Assembly (NCBI RefSeq): GCF_003990915.1
Contig: NZ_BHXQ01000006.1
Coordinates: 304,597 to 368,596, forward strand
Reading direction: 5' to 3'
Length of the DNA: 64,000 bases
From: Chryseotalea sanaruensis
GTDB taxonomy: Bacteria; Bacteroidota; Bacteroidia; Cytophagales; Cyclobacteriaceae
Positions 54,101 through 63,200 of this stretch are shown here, piece by piece. Position 1 is the stretch's first letter. Each line of letters starts with the position of its first letter. The notes under the pieces are model-generated. The model saw only the letters and a list, made by a program, of their open reading frames with translations. It searched no databases and was not told the DNA's origin. The translations under genes were made by a program, and so were the position numbers.

Positions 54101-54314
54101 TGGTGGCCTTGAATTATTTAGGGGGGGGCAATTAAAGGCGCTCTACATTGAGGGTCAATTTATTGGTGAAATGATGGTGAAGGAAGGTTTTGCCAATTTT
54201 AATAGAGCCAGGACAACAAAAGACAGTCTTTTAATGAAATTTGATAAAAACCAGTTTTACGAATTGCTGTCTGATCACGTAAAGCTGGCAGATCAGTTTT
54301 TAGTGTATATTTAA
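51165..54314 (+). CDS. Nucleotide-transporter-like (Npt/MFS) protein fused to HEAT repeats and a cyclic-nucleotide-binding domain
   Basis: A 1049-residue fusion. Residues about 20-425 hold roughly 12 membrane segments with the look of ADP/ATP-translocase-like Npt transporters (MLATGFFMGIFIATYQITADSLFLSRLG at the start and LRDSLENPVFKLFFIPLDGRLRFAIQSKVEGT later). Residues about 560-800 are helical HEAT-like repeats (DDRQYAAELLLHTGKDESTSFL, then DSEHKVRNTAIKTAV). Residues about 930-1049 form a Crp-like cyclic-nucleotide-binding fold (LFQNVPGIVLSYIADISDEIEVKEGEIIV, then EGQFIGEMMVKEG). The start is GTG at 51165, or TTG three bases later. A membrane carrier gated by a small-molecule sensor through an alpha-solenoid is the simplest reading. 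Substrate and ligand unknown. Confidence 0.82.
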   Translation: MLNSFFARIWSGSQESKQVGLMLATGFFMGIFIATYQITADSLFLSRLGDQLNKAFLIAGALGILTTAVYSFFQSRIRYTTLTISAVMLISAFTVGVYYLLHVRIDLEETLIFALYCMSGPLTAILLLSYWGTFGRLFNFRQSKRIIGWIDAGQLIAAILASFVIPLTSPFVPDTTNYLLLCAVSILIVSILLFIISSNFKMAKDDPKDDSDGAVESSETSLVSIVKDPYTRVLSVFLLVSMSVYILSQFSFQQVVQQQYPDERQLTNFMAFFMGAVYILSLTMQTFVNHRIISNYGLKVSLYILPAVIGLFAFTSVGTGILFGNDASQSGYVFFFVSVALTRLFSWTLRDSLENPVFKLFFIPLDGRLRFAIQSKVEGTFNEIARFLAGLLLFGVALLPFFKVVYIMGFLLVLTAIYLVIVNRLYQGYRGKIHEKLESVNITQEKLERGYARLTSTLENFLRVPESAKAVFSFKLLEKINAGQVPGWINTLMRNSDDAARHYAQHRMNELKGLSVSDKYVIKGDREEGSGKQVLSKADLQMIIDNNGEITKSRVQKLTRSYDPDDRQYAAELLLHTGKDESTSFLMELLTDSEHKVRNTAIKTAVQRYNAEVINALIENLGSSTYSNQALNALLLIGEPALVALDSAFYRSGQSTQIMLRIIQVMGRIGGGRARDMLWQKIDYPNKVIVSKALIALGECGFKAGISQISRIKYAIESDVADIRWNLSALQEMETNGIYKDITQAIRWEIQNDIEHIYMLLTMLYDTHSIQLVKENIDSGTPEGIAYAIELLDVFLSDQLKQRVIPVLDDLSDGERINRLEDIYPRVRLDSKLVLKFLINRDFTQTNRWTKACLIYQIGLLKIGDFQMDLIAQLFNPDELVSEVAAWSLYQFSPHSYEENTKRLGVNRKRKLDHSILQKGGKEMLFERILFLSKIELFQNVPGIVLSYIADISDEIEVKEGEIIVLDDQQNDYFYLVVAGGLELFRGGQLKALYIEGQFIGEMMVKEGFANFNRARTTKDSLLMKFDKNQFYELLSDHVKLADQFLVYI

Positions 54315-54423
54315 CCAAACACATTGATTTTCAATTTTTTTTTATAATTTTTGAAGTTGAGTTAATTTTTTAAACTGAGTTTTTGACTCCTGCTGTCCCC
54401 AAGCAGTTGGCAAGGCGAAAATT

Positions 54424-54446
54424 CTGCTGAAATGAAAGTACAGCAG
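54424..54446 (+). promoter_or_regulatory. Hairpin displaying the start codon of the nSTAND gene
   Basis: CTGCTG (54424-54429) pairs with CAGCAG (54441-54446); the 11-nt loop holds the ATG at 54432. A second small hairpin CTGCT / AGCAG lies at 54390-54406. These may be chance in a short leader. Confidence 0.3.
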
Positions 54447-57400
54447 GCCCATATCGAAATTCCCTCCAATCCAATTCAGGAGTCAATGGTAGACATTGAA
54501 CCTGGAACGCTTAATCCGTTCCCGGGGTTAAGGCCGTTTACTATAGACGAATGTCATTTATTCTTCGGAAGAGAGGGGCAATCTGATGAGATCCTGCTAA
54601 AATTATCAATCAACCGCTTTGTAACCGTAATGGGTTATTCAGGAAGTGGTAAGTCATCCTTAATGTATTGCGGACTTGTGCCAATACTCTATGGAGGCTT
54701 TATGACCCAAACAGGGCCTCATTGGCAAATTATTACATCACGCCCTGGGGCTTCACCGATACAAAGCCTTACGCAATCTATTGTTGATCATCTCTTAATA
54801 AGAGAAAAGATTGACCCGGCTGATGTTGACATACATCGCTCCATTATCAATTCTGTTTTGAGAAGCAGCTCCAATGGATTGGTGGATATTGCCAAATACC
54901 TGCAAGAGGAACGTGATGAAAATGTATTCTTTTTGGTCGATCAGTTTGAGGAACTATTCAGATATGCAGAGAATGCTAACACAGACGAAGCTTTTAACGA
55001 AGCACAAGCCTATGTGAATCTGGTACTTACAGCTGTCCAACAGACTAATGTACCCGTATATATTGCTTTAACGATGCGATCTGATTTTATAGGATCGTGT
55101 TCAATTTTCCCAGGCCTTACTACCCTAATAAACCATAGCAACTACCTGGTACCGCAAATGACGCGTGACCAGAAAAAGATGGCCATTGAAGGACCAATCG
55201 CTGTTGCCGGAGGACGCGTGTCACAACGTTTGGTAAAACGCATTTTGAATGATGTTGGTAATGAGCAAGATCAATTACCAATTATTCAGCATGCGCTTAT
55301 GCGCACTTGGGATTATTGGTTGGTTAACCGAGACCCAACCGAGCCAATGGATATACGGCATTATAATGCCGTAGGAAAAGTAAGCCAGGCGCTTTCGCAA
55401 CATGCTAATGAAGCTTTCGAAGAATTAAATGCACGAGAGAAAGAGATAGCTGAAGTGCTTTTTAAAAGCATAACAGAGAAGCGACAAGATAACAGAGGCA
55501 CAAGAAGACCTAGTAAGATATCGCTATTGAGTGAGTTAGCTGAAGCTGATGAGCAAGATGTGATAAGGGTAGTGGATCACTTCCGCAAATCTGGTCGATC
55601 CTTTTTAATGCCTTCTGCCCATATCCCGCTTCATTCAGATTCACTCATAGAACTATCTCACGAGAGTTTAATGCGAATCTGGACTCGCCTTAATGTTTGG
55701 GTGGCCGATGAGTACGAGTCAGCTCAAATGTATAAACGTTTGTCGGATGCTGCTGCCATGTACCAAATTGGTAAAACAGGTTTGTGGCGACCACCAGATC
55801 TTCAGCTCGCACTTAACTGGCAGAAAAAACAAAAGCCAACACGCGCATGGGCTCAACGTTACGATGAGGCATTTGAGCGTGCTGTTGTGTTCCTCGATTC
55901 AAGCAGAATCACGTACGAAGCTGAACTTAAAAATCAGGAGTTACTTCAAAAAAGGCAACTTCGTAGGGCCAGAATTACAGCTATCGTTTTAGGTGGGGCA
56001 ACCATAGTTTCAATTCTATTCCTGGTGTTTGGTTACACACAGCGTTTGGAAGCCCTCCAGCAAAAAGAGATCGCAGAAAAACAAAAAATTATTGCAGAAG
56101 AAAAGTCAAGTGAAGCTGATAAGTCTCGGGTCTTAGCCGAACAAAAAGCAGAGGAGGCTACTAGACAAAAAAATATTGCTGAAGATGCAAATAAAAAACT
56201 AGAAGACGCCCTATTAAGAATTCAAGCAGCTGTTTTAGCAGAGGAAGCAGCCAAAGAAGATGCCCAGAAAAATCTTTTCATTGCACAAATAGAAAGAGAC
56301 ACAGCCAACGTCCAAAGGAGGAAGGCGGCTGAAAATCTTATTGCTGCAAAACGAGAATATGAGCGTGCAGATAAATTGTTAATGCTGACCAAAGCCAGGG
56401 CCATGGCTGGGGTTTCTATTCAAATGGATGACGATAAAAACCTTGCGGGTTTATTAGCAAAACAAGCTTACATTTTTAACACAAGGCATGAAGGTAAAAA
56501 GTATGATCCATTTATTCACAATGCACTTTACACAGCCCTTACCCGAATAAAGGGCAGCAGCTATAATGCACTACGTGTTCCCGGAGTATCTAGAAATAGA
56601 ATTAACTCTGTTGCGGTCTCCTCCAACAGCAATACTTTTTATGCCGCTGGAGCAGATGGTAGAATTTTTAGAGGGAATTTGGATAATCAGAGTATAACGC
56701 CAACAGCTATGGAGAATCGCTTCCCCAATAGAATTGTGGTGCTTTCAAAAGACGATCGTTATCTATTGAATGCCGGAGACTCATCCTTTGTACAATTATT
56801 CGATCTGCAGAAAGAGAAAGCCAAGCCTGTGGTAGTAAGGTTGGGCGCCCAGGTACACGATGCAGAGGTGATGCCTAATGGAGAAGGCTTCCTTGTGTCA
56901 ACAGCAAACGCAGTATGGTCTGTTAGTGGCACAGGTGCCACAAGAAAGATAATCTCTTCGCCTGTTGCTATAAAATCCTTGCATGTAAATAAAGCTGGAA
57001 CCATGGCTGTCGGGGGTACCTGGTCGGGTAAATTGTTCCTGATTAATATTGCCAAAAGTGCTTTTGAAACGCTTTATGAAGAACCCAACAGCAGAATAAC
57101 ATCTGTAAAATTCCACCCATCTGATTCACTTATTGCCTTTGGCACTGAAGACCTCACCAGCAAACGTGGAGTGGTTAAATTCTTTGGTTTGGAGTCGAGA
57201 AGTCTTGGTCGTCAGTTTACTGGACATAAGGCAGCTGTATACGACATTGAATTTAGTCCGGATGGTGAACTACTCGCCAGTGCGGGCTCTGATAAAAGAT
57301 TACAAATGTGGGTGATCAGAAACCCTGAAGACCTTCCAGTGGTAATGGATAACAATGATGGTTTTATCTGGGACATCGCCTTTGCAAAAGGGTCAGACTA

Positions 57401-57581
57401 CTTAATTACAACCACTTACGAATCTGAAATCAGAATATGGCCTACAGATCCTGCCATTTTGCAAAACGAGATTTGTTCAAAACTTGATAAAAACATGACA
57501 CGCTACGAATGGGAGACCTACGTAGGAAAAGATATTAAACAAGAAATAACATGCGTTGGCTTATTGATAGACGACTACTAG
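54432..57581 (+). CDS. Membrane-anchored nSTAND ATPase with coiled coil and WD40 propeller
   Basis: A 1049-residue protein. NPFPGLRPFTIDE and FFGRE (about 28-47) open the nSTAND1-type NTPase. Walker A is G68-YSGSG-K74-S75, Walker B FFLVDQFEE (166-174). The helical part ends with ELSHESLMRIWTRLNVWV (about 407-424). One hydrophobic segment (about 514-535) should cross the inner membrane. A Lys/Glu/Ala-rich coiled coil follows (about 540-650). A WD40 propeller (about 700-1020, with HKAAVYDIEFSPDGELLASAG) and an NMTRYEWETYVG tail complete it. Thus the ATPase is cytoplasmic and the propeller would be periplasmic if the segment spans once. Its end overlaps the next gene by 31 bp. STAND proteins are switch ATPases that oligomerise on signal; no caspase, nuclease or other effector domain is present. 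Confidence 0.85.
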   Translation: MKVQQAHIEIPSNPIQESMVDIEPGTLNPFPGLRPFTIDECHLFFGREGQSDEILLKLSINRFVTVMGYSGSGKSSLMYCGLVPILYGGFMTQTGPHWQIITSRPGASPIQSLTQSIVDHLLIREKIDPADVDIHRSIINSVLRSSSNGLVDIAKYLQEERDENVFFLVDQFEELFRYAENANTDEAFNEAQAYVNLVLTAVQQTNVPVYIALTMRSDFIGSCSIFPGLTTLINHSNYLVPQMTRDQKKMAIEGPIAVAGGRVSQRLVKRILNDVGNEQDQLPIIQHALMRTWDYWLVNRDPTEPMDIRHYNAVGKVSQALSQHANEAFEELNAREKEIAEVLFKSITEKRQDNRGTRRPSKISLLSELAEADEQDVIRVVDHFRKSGRSFLMPSAHIPLHSDSLIELSHESLMRIWTRLNVWVADEYESAQMYKRLSDAAAMYQIGKTGLWRPPDLQLALNWQKKQKPTRAWAQRYDEAFERAVVFLDSSRITYEAELKNQELLQKRQLRRARITAIVLGGATIVSILFLVFGYTQRLEALQQKEIAEKQKIIAEEKSSEADKSRVLAEQKAEEATRQKNIAEDANKKLEDALLRIQAAVLAEEAAKEDAQKNLFIAQIERDTANVQRRKAAENLIAAKREYERADKLLMLTKARAMAGVSIQMDDDKNLAGLLAKQAYIFNTRHEGKKYDPFIHNALYTALTRIKGSSYNALRVPGVSRNRINSVAVSSNSNTFYAAGADGRIFRGNLDNQSITPTAMENRFPNRIVVLSKDDRYLLNAGDSSFVQLFDLQKEKAKPVVVRLGAQVHDAEVMPNGEGFLVSTANAVWSVSGTGATRKIISSPVAIKSLHVNKAGTMAVGGTWSGKLFLINIAKSAFETLYEEPNSRITSVKFHPSDSLIAFGTEDLTSKRGVVKFFGLESRSLGRQFTGHKAAVYDIEFSPDGELLASAGSDKRLQMWVIRNPEDLPVVMDNNDGFIWDIAFAKGSDYLITTTYESEIRIWPTDPAILQNEICSKLDKNMTRYEWETYVGKDIKQEITCVGLLIDDY

Positions 57582-58705
57582 CAAAAAGGTGGTTGACAAT
57601 AAGCATGTGTTTCATGCTACTGTTAACTACTGCATTTGCACAGGATAAGTGTGACCCGGAGAGTACATTAGCACTTGCAACTGATGAATTTAATGCCGGT
57701 CATTTCTATGGACTCGAGGCAATTCTTAAGCCATGCATCAGTAATAAAACTTTTACAAAAGAACAGTTGGTTCGTGCCTATCAGTTACTTACTCAAACTT
57801 ATCTGATTCTTGAAAATCCTGCCGCGGCAGAAGAGAGTTACCTTAATTTACTAAGTGCAAATCCGGAGTATGTTAGTAATCCAGAGCGAGATCCAATTGA
57901 TGTAGTTTACTTAAGCAAAAAATTTACAGCCACACCAATTTTTTCATGGTTTGCACATGCCTCAGGTAACATTACTTTGCCTCGGGTAATTGAAGATAAT
58001 GAAATAAATGTGGGCAGTCGTCAACAATATACAATCAAGCCCCGCTGGTCAGCTGGGGGAGGCGTTATCTGGAACTACAACGACAAATTAACGGCAGAGT
58101 TAGGACTTGATTTTTCTAGTAATACATTTGGCTATTATGAAGATGAGATTTTTATTGATGATAATTTAACGATGACCGAAAACCAGTTATCATTACAAAT
58201 GCCATTCTCGATAAAGTATACACACGTCAGACAAGGGTTGAGTCCTTACGGATATGCAGGTATATCAGGAAGTTTGTTGCTTTCATCTAATCAAAGTTTT
58301 TTGTTGGTAGATAGAACTCCAGGGGCAACGGCAAGTGAAGGGTTAGAGCAAAGTTCAGAATTTGAACTTAATAATAGATTTAGAAGAGATGCAATTAACC
58401 GTGCCGCCCATATTGGTGCAGGTTTTAGATGGAAGTATAAGCTGGATTATCTTTTTGTTGACCTACGATACTCATTTGGGCTAAATAACATTGTCAGAAA
58501 TGACAATTCAGTAAGAGATGTAAATGATATTTTTCCTTCAAGTGTGTCGGCTTTTAAAGCAGGTTATATAGATGATTATTTTAGACTCGATCAGGCCATG
58601 ATAACCATTGGTTATATTAAACCTATTTACAAACCAAGAAAATTGAAGAGGGCAAGAACAACTCGTGGTGTTTTAAAAGATGTAAAAAGTAAGAGTAATG
58701 AATAA
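57551..58705 (+). CDS. Outer-membrane beta-barrel protein with N-terminal TPR-like part
   Basis: A 384-residue exported protein; the signal peptide covers about 1-31 (LTISMCFMLLLTTAFAQ). Residues about 35-125 are helical and TPR-like (DEFNAGHFYGLEAILKPC, then QLLTQTYLILENPAAAEESYLNLLSANPEY). Residues about 140-370 are alternating amphipathic beta strands typical of small barrels (WSAGGGVIWNYNDKLTAELGLDFSS, HVRQGLSPYGYAGISGSLLLS, KLDYLFVDLRYSFGLNN). It ends in a basic tail. It overlaps the nSTAND gene by 31 bp and the next gene by 8 bp, so translation is coupled. Partners of the TPR-like part are probably periplasmic proteins, perhaps the propeller of the upstream protein. Not recognised as a named family. 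Confidence 0.8.
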   Translation: MRWLIDRRLLAKRWLTISMCFMLLLTTAFAQDKCDPESTLALATDEFNAGHFYGLEAILKPCISNKTFTKEQLVRAYQLLTQTYLILENPAAAEESYLNLLSANPEYVSNPERDPIDVVYLSKKFTATPIFSWFAHASGNITLPRVIEDNEINVGSRQQYTIKPRWSAGGGVIWNYNDKLTAELGLDFSSNTFGYYEDEIFIDDNLTMTENQLSLQMPFSIKYTHVRQGLSPYGYAGISGSLLLSSNQSFLLVDRTPGATASEGLEQSSEFELNNRFRRDAINRAAHIGAGFRWKYKLDYLFVDLRYSFGLNNIVRNDNSVRDVNDIFPSSVSAFKAGYIDDYFRLDQAMITIGYIKPIYKPRKLKRARTTRGVLKDVKSKSNE

Positions 58706-59981
58706 ACTGCTAAAGATATCATTCATCTTGTTTGCAGTTATTAACCTCAGTAACTGCGAAACAGAAAAGTCTGTTGGTCCCGACTTTAAAGATTATTTTG
58801 TAAAGTATTACGGAGATGCAGGCAACCAGCAAGGGGTTGACATGGTGGTTAATGATGACGCTACTATTTTTCTGTTAGGGAATACAGACAGAAATAACGA
58901 ACAAAGATTTTTTGTAACCAAGATTGATACTACTGGTAAGATTTTACTAAAGAAAACTTTTGGTCAAGGAGGATCGATTGTAGAGTCAGCAATAGATATC
59001 GAACCCACGGTTGATGGTAATTACATTATTGCTATACAAAGAATTGCTACTCCGGGAGGAGATAGGGACACAAAACTACTGCTGATTTCTGAAGACTTAA
59101 TCGGACTGGATTCTATCATTTTTGATAATAACGTTATAGCCAATAGTCAAGGAGATGAAGCTGTTTCCTCGGTTACACCTTACCAAATAAATGGGGAAAT
59201 TGGTTTTTTAGTTACGGGCAGTACTACATTGGTAAGCACTACTGGTGACCTAACTGACCCCTTTACTTATAAAGTAAATCAGAGTCTATCTTTAGATCCC
59301 TTTTGGGTAAATAATCCAGGTAACAATGGAACTTTGGATCAGGGCGTAAAAATTGTACCCAGACAAGCGGGCTTCCTTCTTTTTCTTAACACTAACCCTG
59401 AATCAAATGCCTCGAGAACAGGCTTTCATTTGCAACCTATCGAATCAGACGGTGATGCTACAACTGAGGGAAGTGTTGGGTTTGCCCGAATTTCGGAATC
59501 AGGCGACCAGGAATTTTTGCAACAGGTAGTAAGTAACCCCGATAATGGAGATTATCTCTTGGTTGGTAATAGAGTTAACGATGGGGGCACTCAGGTTTAC
59601 TTTGTTGCCATGACAAACTCATTAGGTTTTGTTCCTGCTCAACATAGAAATGCAGGAAATCAAACAGTAGCTTTAAATAACCTTGAGGGCTCTATTTCTG
59701 GTGTTTCAGTTGCACCTTCTAAGCAAACTGGTTATCTACTGGTGGCAAATCAAGAATTGAACCTAGGTAATATAATGACAACCAATATTGTTTTGGCACG
59801 GCTTAGATTTTCAGGGGAGGTGGTGTGGACTACCCAATTTGGTGTAGATGATAGCTACAAAGCTGCCAAGATAGAAGAGCTGCCAAACGGTAAGATTTTG
59901 ATTGTTGGCACAGGAACTCTGGGTAATCAGGAGAAAATGATGCTGTTAAAGGTTAATTCAGACGGGCAGTTTTTGAAATAG
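58698..59981 (+). CDS. Predicted propeller-like lipoprotein, function unknown
   Basis: A 427-residue lipoprotein (lipobox N-L-S-N-C, Cys20). The mature chain is built of repeated beta-rich units with a shared pattern, for example TIFLLGNTDRNNEQRFFVTKIDTTGKILLKKTFG, then DGNYIIAIQRI and later NGDYLLVGNRVNDGGTQVYFVAMTN and NGKILIVGTGTLGNQEKMMLLKVNSDG. These resemble blades of a beta-propeller. Its start overlaps the end of the barrel gene by 8 bp, so it is made together with it. It should sit on the outer membrane, facing the periplasm or the surface. I do not recognise a closer family. Confidence 0.75.
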   Translation: MNKLLKISFILFAVINLSNCETEKSVGPDFKDYFVKYYGDAGNQQGVDMVVNDDATIFLLGNTDRNNEQRFFVTKIDTTGKILLKKTFGQGGSIVESAIDIEPTVDGNYIIAIQRIATPGGDRDTKLLLISEDLIGLDSIIFDNNVIANSQGDEAVSSVTPYQINGEIGFLVTGSTTLVSTTGDLTDPFTYKVNQSLSLDPFWVNNPGNNGTLDQGVKIVPRQAGFLLFLNTNPESNASRTGFHLQPIESDGDATTEGSVGFARISESGDQEFLQQVVSNPDNGDYLLVGNRVNDGGTQVYFVAMTNSLGFVPAQHRNAGNQTVALNNLEGSISGVSVAPSKQTGYLLVANQELNLGNIMTTNIVLARLRFSGEVVWTTQFGVDDSYKAAKIEELPNGKILIVGTGTLGNQEKMMLLKVNSDGQFLK

Positions 59982-60063
59982 ATTAATTACTGTTTTTTGG
60001 GTTACTTTACAAGTTATTTTAATATATAGATAGTTAGTTGGCTTTAGTTTAATGTCTTACAAC

Positions 60064-60126
60064 ACTTAAAGAATACCCCTCATTTCAAGGAATCTAAATC
60101 CTTGCGTTTAGGGTGCTTTTTTAAGT
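60064..60126 (+). terminator. Long stem-loop after the lipoprotein gene
   Basis: Outer arms ACTTAAAGAATACCC (60064-60078) and GGGTGCTTTTTTAAGT (60111-60126) pair almost fully. An inner hairpin CAAGGA / TCCTTG (60086-60091 / 60099-60104) sits in the loop. The T-run lies inside the right arm. It may be a terminator or a leader element for the next gene. Confidence 0.5.
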
Positions 60127-60128
60127 CA

Positions 60129-60151
60129 AGGTTTCACCCCCAATGAGACCT
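60129..60151 (+). repeat. Second leader hairpin with a C-rich loop
   Basis: AGGTTTCA pairs with TGAGACCT (one G-T pair) around a CCCCCAA loop, three bases after the previous structure and about 95 bp before the giant gene's ATG. Confidence 0.45.
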
Positions 60152-60246
60152 ATTACTTCGACTATAACAATAAAGCCATTAACACAGAAAAATGAATTTG
60201 AAGACTAATTAACCACCAACCTTTGAAAAGAGTCTTTACTAATGTT

Positions 60247-63200
60247 ATGGGTAAAAAGTTCTGTGGGGCAATAGTCTTGCTTGTCTTGTTTTTTGTGGCA
60301 GGAGAGAGTTTGGCTCAAGGTAATTTTGAGAGTAATGCTTCTGGTAACTGGACCGTTGTAGGCACATGGACTCTCGTATCTGGTTCTGATGGGGATGGAA
60401 TACCTGACGCTAATGATAATGTTGTTATTCGCAATACACATACAGTCACTGTTAGTAATGGTGGGGTAGGTCCAACTGTCCATGAATGCAATAATATCAC
60501 AATTAATAATGGAGGGATACTCCGGACTAATTCCGGTACAGCGGTTCGTACGCTTAGGGTTTCAGGCTCTTTAACGATTTCTGCCGGAGGAACATTAACT
60601 GTTGTAAGTTCTGGAGGAACGGTTACTCATTTTATAGAAATAGCAGGAGACTTCACAAATAATGGAGGTACTTTTTCGCCTCTGGTGGGTAACGATGTGG
60701 TGCAGGTTATTTTCAATGGCACTGGAGCACAAGCCATAAATGGAACATCTGTTACACAAACATTTAATAATGTTATAGTAAACAAATCGATAGGGACCAC
60801 CTTAACAGTAAGCGGTAGCACCACAACATTAAACGCGGTAAACTTTGAGCAGACGTCAGGAAATTTTACAGCTCCAGCAACAACTGATTTTTCGGGAAAT
60901 ATTACACTTACCTCAGGCAATTATAATGCTGGAGTAAATACGAGTATAGGCGGAAACTTTACAAATAACGGAGTTTCTTTTATTAGTGGTGCAGGGACAG
61001 TTTCATTTGATGGTATTACTCAAGAAATTAACGGATCCTCTGTTACAACTTTTAATAATCTAACAACCATTGGATCTACAATTTTAACGACAGGAGTCGC
61101 CACAATTATTGGTGGAGATCTTAGTATCGGAGATGGCACTACATTTTCGCTATCTGGTTTCGACTTAACAGTGAATGGTACAACGACTATTGGTGCTGGC
61201 GCGAGTGGAGTACTTTCAATTACATCTTCAACGGGTACAAAGATTTTTGAAGGCCTTGTAACCATTAGTACGAATGGATTTTGGAATAACGCTGCTAATG
61301 AATCAGTTACATTTAGAGGCGGTATTACGAATAATGGCCTCTTTACTACGGGCTCTGCCTTGCAAACTTTTGACACGAATAATCAAGCATTAACAGGATC
61401 ATTTATAATACCATCTATTGGAGTTAACGGCATTATACTTACAAATAATGGATCGGTTGAAATAAGCAACAATTTAAGCGGAACAGGAAATTTTTTTCAG
61501 GCTGTTGGCGCTACTCTTAATTTAAGAGGTGCAACAACAATTGCTTCATTGACAGCATCCTCTGCAGGTAATTCAGTTGAGTATTCAGGTAATGATCAAG
61601 ATGTTTTTGGAACAACCTATGCGGACCTTGTACTCAACCAGTCTGCTGGAGAAGCATCATTGGGATCAGACGTAGTTGTAGAAGAAACCCTCACACTTAC
61701 ATCTCGCAATTTTAACTTGGCTGGGTATCATTTGGAATTCGGAGCCTTGGCTACAGCTATTGCTGGTGGACCCTTTTCTTCCTCCAAAATGATTATTGCC
61801 ACCGGAGGAAGTGAAGTAAGAAAAAGTTTTAATAGTGCAGGTTCTTTTACTTTTCCTATAGGCGATAATACTGGATTATTGGAGTATTCTCCCATTCAGT
61901 TAACATCCAGTGGAGCATCAACTATTGGTGTCTCAATTGTTGATGCTAAGCATCCAAATAATTCAAGCGCGACCAATTTTTTATCACGTTACTGGAATAT
62001 AGTATCCTCATCTCCTGTTACTGTTGATGTCATTGCGACTTACCTTAATACTGATATTACAGGGTCAGAAGGTTTAATAAGCACGGCTCAGTTAGATGGA
62101 ACATTTAACCGTGATTCAAACCCTTGGGTGAAATCAACAGTCTTAGACGCTGGCAATAATGAGGCGGAATTTGTAGGGGCTGTTTTAACAACAGCGCAAA
62201 CCTCGGCATTCACTGGTATTTTAAGTACAAACCCTGTTGCAGCTATTAATACTGGTGCTGGGGTCACGATCTGCGAAGGAGATGTTCAAGCGTTGCTCGC
62301 ATCTGTTTCAAGTGGAGGAGATGCTCCATTTACATATTCCTGGTCACCAGCAACCGCCTTGTCAGCAACTAATATTGCCAACCCTTCGGCTAACCCAGTT
62401 GCAGATGTTATTTATACAGTAACCGTAACCGATGCCAATGGTATTGAAGATACAGAGATCACAACCATTACCGTCAATCCAAGACCAGTTGCTCCTGTTG
62501 TCACTTTTACAACTAACACGTATTGCGTTGGCGCAACTATTACACCACCAACAACCGCTGGTTCAGGATTACAATGGTGGAGTGATGCAACATTACTTAC
62601 TTTATTACCGACAGTAGATCCGGAAAATCCAATAGACACAGAACTTGGTTTCAGCACTATTGCCGCAGGAACAACAACTGTTTATGTTACAGAAACCGTA
62701 CTAGGTTGTCGCGGACCAGCAACTGCAATAACTCTAACCGTAAGAGCTAATCCAATTGCGGACGCAGGTGCTGCTAGTATTGATGTGTGCGAAGGAGATG
62801 CTGTAGCATTGGGTGGAAGCCCTACAGCTACTGCGGGTGCAGGAAGTTATACCTACAGTTGGAGTCCTGCTACAGGATTGAATAATGCAACCATTGCCAA
62901 CCCTACTTTAACTGCTTCTTCAGCTGGTAATGTGGTTTATACAGTTACTGTAACAGATGCCAATACTTGTCAAAGCACAGACAATATCACAGTCAATACC
63001 CTAGCACTTCCTGCTGCACCTGCAGTTACATTTACACCATCAACATATTGTACAGGGGCAACACTGACTGCACCAACAACTGCAGGTACTGCTCTTCAGT
63101 GGTGGAGTGATGTAACTTTAACATCGCCACTTGTTACAGTTTCGCCTACCAATCCTACTGGTGCTGAATTAGGTTTCTCTACAGCATCCGCTGGCATAAC

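Noticed and set aside
54432..57581. Reading the nSTAND-WD40 gene as an antiphage defence gene
   Set aside because: No nuclease, protease, TIR or other effector domain is seen, no other defence genes are nearby, and the membrane anchor plus overlap with a barrel gene points to the envelope. Not excluded, but not supported.
51165..57581. The two successive 1049-residue proteins as a gene duplication
   Set aside because: The equal length is coincidence: one is a transporter-HEAT-cyclic-nucleotide protein, the other an nSTAND-WD40 protein, with no shared domain order.
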